NCBI GenBank assembly: GCA_018067055.1
Contig: JAGPVK010000096.1
Location: 1 to 9,460, forward strand
Length of the DNA stretch: 9,460 bases
Origin: Sphingomonadales bacterium
Lineage (GTDB): Bacteria > Pseudomonadota > Alphaproteobacteria > Sphingomonadales > Sphingomonadaceae
Reading direction: 5' to 3'
Within the stretch, counting starts at the first letter, position 1; each line of letters begins with the position of its first letter. The notes under the pieces were generated by a model. It searched no databases, was not told where the DNA came from, and saw only the letters and a list, made by a program, of their open reading frames with translations. Position numbers and translations under genes: made by a program. Shown piece after piece: positions 6,635 through 9,460 of the stretch.

Positions 6635-6698
6635 CCGTTCGTGCTGAGCTTGTCGAAGCACCCTGGCAAGCGTCCTTCGACAGGCTCAGGACGAACGG
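6635..6698. repeat. Inverted-repeat palindrome (GAGCTTGTCGAAG type) between sulfatase and dehydrogenase genes
   Basis: Two 27-bp arms, 6635-6661 and 6672-6698, are inverted copies with three mismatches and a 10-nt loop. The arm cores read CTGAGCTTGTCGAAG and its complement CTTCGACAGGCTCAG. I recall this palindrome as widespread in sphingomonad intergenic regions. When read through in frame it encodes an LSLSKHPG..STGSGRT-like peptide that often becomes a false N-terminal extension of the next gene, as would happen here with the ATG at 6641. The arms could act as a bidirectional attenuator, but no T-run follows. Confidence 0.85.
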
Positions 6699-6721
6699 CG
6701 AGAGCAACAAAGGCCAAGACA

Positions 6722-7876
6722 ATGCAACGATTTAACTTTCCCGTTATTCAGCCCGATCCCGCTCTCGAGGAGTTGCGAGCCGACTTGCAGGCGTTCCTCA
6801 AGCAAGAGCGCGATGCGGGCAATTTCAAACCCGAACCGGAATGCTGGATGGCCTCCGCCGATCCGGAATTTTCCAGAAAAATGGGCAAGCGCGGCTGGAT
6901 TGGCCTGACCTGGTCAAGCCAATATGGTGGCCACGACAAGTCGGCGCTCGAACGCTATATTGTGACCGAGGAAACCCTGCGTGCGGGCGCTCCGGTTGGC
7001 GCGCACTGGATTGCTGATCGCCAGCACGCGCCGATGCTGCTCAAACATGGCACCGAAGAGCAGAAGCTTGACATCCTGCCGCGGATTGCTGCCGGCGAAT
7101 GCTATTTCGCCATTGGTCTGAGCGAACCCGGCGCTGGCTCAGATCTCGCCAATGTCAAGACCAAGGCCGAGAAGGTCGCCGACGGCTGGAAGATCAACGG
7201 ACAGAAAATCTGGTCCTCCGGCGCCCATATCTCGCATTATATGGTGGCCCTGCTGCGCACCTCGCCCGCCGATGGCCGCAACCGCCATGTCGGCCTGTCG
7301 CAGATCATGATCGATCTCAGCCTGCCCGGCGTCACCATCAAGCCGATTGTCGACCTGTCCGGCGATGCCCATTTCAACGAAGTCTATTTCGAGGATGTGA
7401 TTGTGCCCGAAGACTGCCTGCTCGGCGAAGAAGGCGGCGGCTGGGCCCAGGTGACCGGCGAACTGGCGATGGAACGCTCCGGTCCGGAACGCTTCCTGTC
7501 CAGCTATATCACGCTGGAAACCGCGCTATGGCAGCTCAGCGGAAAATTGGGATCGGATTCGCAAGCGCGGCTAGGCAAGCTGATCGCCAATCTGCGGACC
7601 CTGCGCGGCATGTCGTGGGCGATCGCCAATCTGCTCGATCAGGGCGTGTCGCCCGAAACCGAAGCGGCCCTGGTCAAGGATCTCGGCAACCGGCTGGAAA
7701 ATGACCTGACCCAGCAAGTCCGCGCGATGCTCGATGACCTGCCGTCCGACCAGTGGAGCCCCGACATGCGACGGATCATGAATATCGGCGTGCTGCGCTC
7801 CCCGCCCAACACGCTGCGCGGCGGGACAACCGAAGTGATGCGCGGGATCATTGCCCGCCAGTTGGGGTTACGCTGA
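6722..7876 (+). CDS. Acyl-CoA dehydrogenase family protein, putative alpha subunit
   Basis: A 384-residue FAD-dependent acyl-CoA dehydrogenase-family protein, which would make the alpha,beta double bond of an acyl-CoA. Visible blocks are an N-terminal helical domain, GLTWSSQYGG at 61-70, the FAD/substrate motif FAIGLSEPGAGSDLANVKT at 129-147, WKINGQKIWSSGA at 156-168, FNEVYFEDVIVPEDCLLGEE at 218-237, and GGTTEVMRGIIARQLGLR at the C-terminus. The MCAD-type YEG glutamate is glycine here (RGGT), but E251 in LAMERSGPERF fits the helix-G catalytic glutamate of LCAD/isovaleryl-CoA dehydrogenase. The R-x-x-F-G FAD-binding motif is absent and is found in the next gene instead. I chose the ATG at 6722 (AAAGG 8 nt upstream); an in-frame ATG at 6641 lies in the repeat and is unlikely. 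The next gene is 109 bp downstream, probably its partner subunit. Confidence 0.92.
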   Translation: MQRFNFPVIQPDPALEELRADLQAFLKQERDAGNFKPEPECWMASADPEFSRKMGKRGWIGLTWSSQYGGHDKSALERYIVTEETLRAGAPVGAHWIADRQHAPMLLKHGTEEQKLDILPRIAAGECYFAIGLSEPGAGSDLANVKTKAEKVADGWKINGQKIWSSGAHISHYMVALLRTSPADGRNRHVGLSQIMIDLSLPGVTIKPIVDLSGDAHFNEVYFEDVIVPEDCLLGEEGGGWAQVTGELAMERSGPERFLSSYITLETALWQLSGKLGSDSQARLGKLIANLRTLRGMSWAIANLLDQGVSPETEAALVKDLGNRLENDLTQQVRAMLDDLPSDQWSPDMRRIMNIGVLRSPPNTLRGGTTEVMRGIIARQLGLR

Positions 7877-7891
7877 TGGTTATACAGAATT

Positions 7892-7969
7892 GTGCTCCGC
7901 ACTCGATGCGGAGCCCCGGAGGCAAGAGCCCTCTTCGTAATTCACAGCTCCGCATCAAGTGCGGAGCAC
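7892..7969. repeat. Inverted pair of 23-bp palindromic repeats (GCTCCGCA type) between the two dehydrogenase genes
   Basis: Units 7892-7914 and 7947-7969 are inverted copies with one mismatch in 23 bases. Each is itself a hairpin: GCTCCGCA (7894-7901) with TGCGGAGC (7907-7914), and GCTCCGCA (7947-7954) with TGCGGAGC (7960-7967), each with 5-nt loops. Either the local hairpins or one long cruciform can form. The 32 nt between them show nothing recognisable. I recall CTCCGCATCAAGTGCGGAG-type repeats in sphingomonads. It lies between two genes that probably encode one enzyme, where it could adjust subunit expression or mRNA stability. Confidence 0.9.
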
Positions 7970-7985
7970 AGGCGGAGATCGTCAC

Positions 7986-9014
7986 ATGATCAACACCGAA
8001 GGCATGGTCGCGGAAACCGCGGCAAAAATTTACACCGATCTGTGTGGTCGTGAAGTCCCGCACAAGGCCGAAGCCGGTGAGTATCCACAAGCCTTGTGGA
8101 ATGCACTGACCGAAAATGGCCTGCCGCTGGCCTGGGTCAGCGAAGCCAATGGCGGCTTTGGCGCAGAATTGGACGAAGTTGTCGGAGCCATCTGGGCTTC
8201 GGCGCAGGCGGCCTCTCCGGTGCCTTTTGCCGAAACGCTGGTCGCCAACTGGATGCTCGACCGGGCTGGCCTGGCGCCCGCAGATAGCAGCGCCAGCTTC
8301 GCGATCAGCGGCCGGACGCCGAGCGCCGACATTCCCTTTGGCATGCACGCCGACAAGATCGTGCTGTTCGACGAGACTCATCAGGAAATCTCCCTGTTCG
8401 ACAATCGCCTCGCCGTCCGCTCGCCGGAAGCAGCGCTGTCACCCGATGGGATGACCCAGTTCATCTTTTCCGGCCATGTGGCAGAACAGTCCGCCAGGAC
8501 CAGTCTCTCCCGCCGGGCGGTGGAAGCGATGATCCTGACCGTCCGCGCGGTTCAGATGGCTGCGTCGATGGAGACCGCACTGAACCTGTCGATCGACTAT
8601 GTCTCGCAGCGCGAACAATTCGGGCGGCCGCTGTCGAAATTTCAGGCGATCCAGCACCAGCTCGCCGTCGCGGCCTCCGAATGCGCTGCTGCAACCATGG
8701 CCGCAACCCAGGCAGCCAGCGCCATTATCCGCCACAGCGACGATCCGGAACAGGCGTGGCACGAGGCGGTGATTGCCAAAGTCCAGATCGGCCACAGCGT
8801 CGAGGCCGTGACCGTACCGTTCCATCAGGTCCACGGCGCGATGGGCTATACGCAGGAATATGATCTGCACCATCATACCCGCCGACTCTGGGCGTGGCGC
8901 GACGCGCTCGGCAACGAACATCACTGGTCAAAGATGCTCGGTGCAGAGCTTGCTCTAACGTCACCGGACCAAATCTGGAAAGGCGTGACAACCGGCCATT
9001 GGGTTGCTAGTTAA
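7986..9014 (+). CDS. Acyl-CoA dehydrogenase family protein, putative beta subunit
   Basis: A 342-residue protein with the C-terminal acyl-CoA dehydrogenase helical domain: YVSQREQFGRPLSKFQAIQH at 205-224 (the R-x-x-F-G FAD-contact motif, with Q220) and FHQVHGAMGYTQEYDLHHHT at 279-298, the block that contacts the FAD ADP moiety. The N-terminal half retains GLPLAWVSEANGGFGAEL at 45-62. The middle domain is short, lacks the SEPGAGSD motif and shows no evident helix-G catalytic glutamate. The motifs it lacks are those kept by the preceding protein, so the two most likely form an alpha2beta2 dehydrogenase like the actinobacterial FadE26-FadE27 (ChsE4-ChsE5) type. Start ATG 7986 has GGAG 8 nt upstream; the GTG at 7959 lies in the repeat. 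The stop TAA is inside the palindrome at 9011-9026. Confidence 0.9.
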   Translation: MINTEGMVAETAAKIYTDLCGREVPHKAEAGEYPQALWNALTENGLPLAWVSEANGGFGAELDEVVGAIWASAQAASPVPFAETLVANWMLDRAGLAPADSSASFAISGRTPSADIPFGMHADKIVLFDETHQEISLFDNRLAVRSPEAALSPDGMTQFIFSGHVAEQSARTSLSRRAVEAMILTVRAVQMAASMETALNLSIDYVSQREQFGRPLSKFQAIQHQLAVAASECAAATMAATQAASAIIRHSDDPEQAWHEAVIAKVQIGHSVEAVTVPFHQVHGAMGYTQEYDLHHHTRRLWAWRDALGNEHHWSKMLGAELALTSPDQIWKGVTTGHWVAS

Positions 9015-9026
9015 TCGCGCGATTAA
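9011..9026. promoter_or_regulatory. Perfect 16-bp palindrome upstream of the flavoprotein gene
   Basis: TTAATCGCGCGATTAA is a perfect palindrome that includes the TAA stop of the dehydrogenase beta gene. It ends 58 bp before the ATG of the next gene. It shares TTAATCGC and the right-hand TTAA(A) with the dyad at 1829-1846. A TetR-like repressor or other dimeric regulator is the natural candidate ligand. It indicates that the flavoprotein gene may have its own regulated promoter rather than depend only on read-through. Confidence 0.5.
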
Positions 9027-9030
9027 ATGA

Positions 9031-9460
<430 letters not shown>

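Noticed and set aside
7892..7969. CRISPR-like array
   Set aside because: Only two units, inverted relative to each other and internally palindromic, with no third unit and no cas gene; this is a REP-type repeat.

Overview
The window looks like an ordinary chromosomal segment of an alphaproteobacterium, most likely a sphingomonad (Sphingomonadaceae/Erythrobacteraceae, for example a Sphingopyxis- or Parasphingorhabdus-like organism). The grounds are moderately high GC, codon use dominated by GCC/GGC/CTG/GAC, a catabolic gene set rich in acyl-CoA enzymes, and intergenic palindromes of types I recall as common in sphingomonad genomes. The taxonomic call is inference; no rRNA or marker gene is present.

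Layout. Minus strand, right to left: gspH and gspI (minor pseudopilins of a type II secretion system, overlapping TGATG), then a 6-phosphogluconolactonase-like protein with several altered active-site motifs, then a CoA ligase whose stop codon overlaps the start of a cytochrome P450 (cut by the left edge). Plus strand, left to right from a divergent intergenic region at about 3638-3740: a crotonase-fold enoyl-CoA hydratase/isomerase, a secreted SdsA1-type alkylsulfatase, two acyl-CoA dehydrogenase-family proteins that look like alpha and beta halves of one heteromeric enzyme, and the start of a nitronate monooxygenase/NADH:quinone reductase-family flavoprotein (cut by the right edge).

How the genes may work together. 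P450, CoA ligase, dehydrogenase pair and enoyl-CoA hydratase/isomerase are the steps needed to oxidise an aliphatic or alicyclic side chain, activate the acid with CoA and start beta-oxidation. An exported alkylsulfatase would release alcohols from sulfate esters outside the cytoplasm and could feed the same route. The substrate cannot be read from the sequence. A palindromic element with the core TTAATCGC....TTAA occurs about 60 bp upstream of both the ligase-P450 pair and the flavoprotein gene, suggesting one regulator controls both ends of the set.

Non-coding structure. Three successive plus-strand gaps of 108-113 bp each contain a different inverted pair of palindromic (REP/BIME-like) repeats. 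I see no rRNA, tRNA, CRISPR array, insertion sequence, phage gene or defence system. The most notable items are the shared operator-like dyad, the complementary dehydrogenase pair, the motif-altered lactonase homologue and the three-repeat arrangement.
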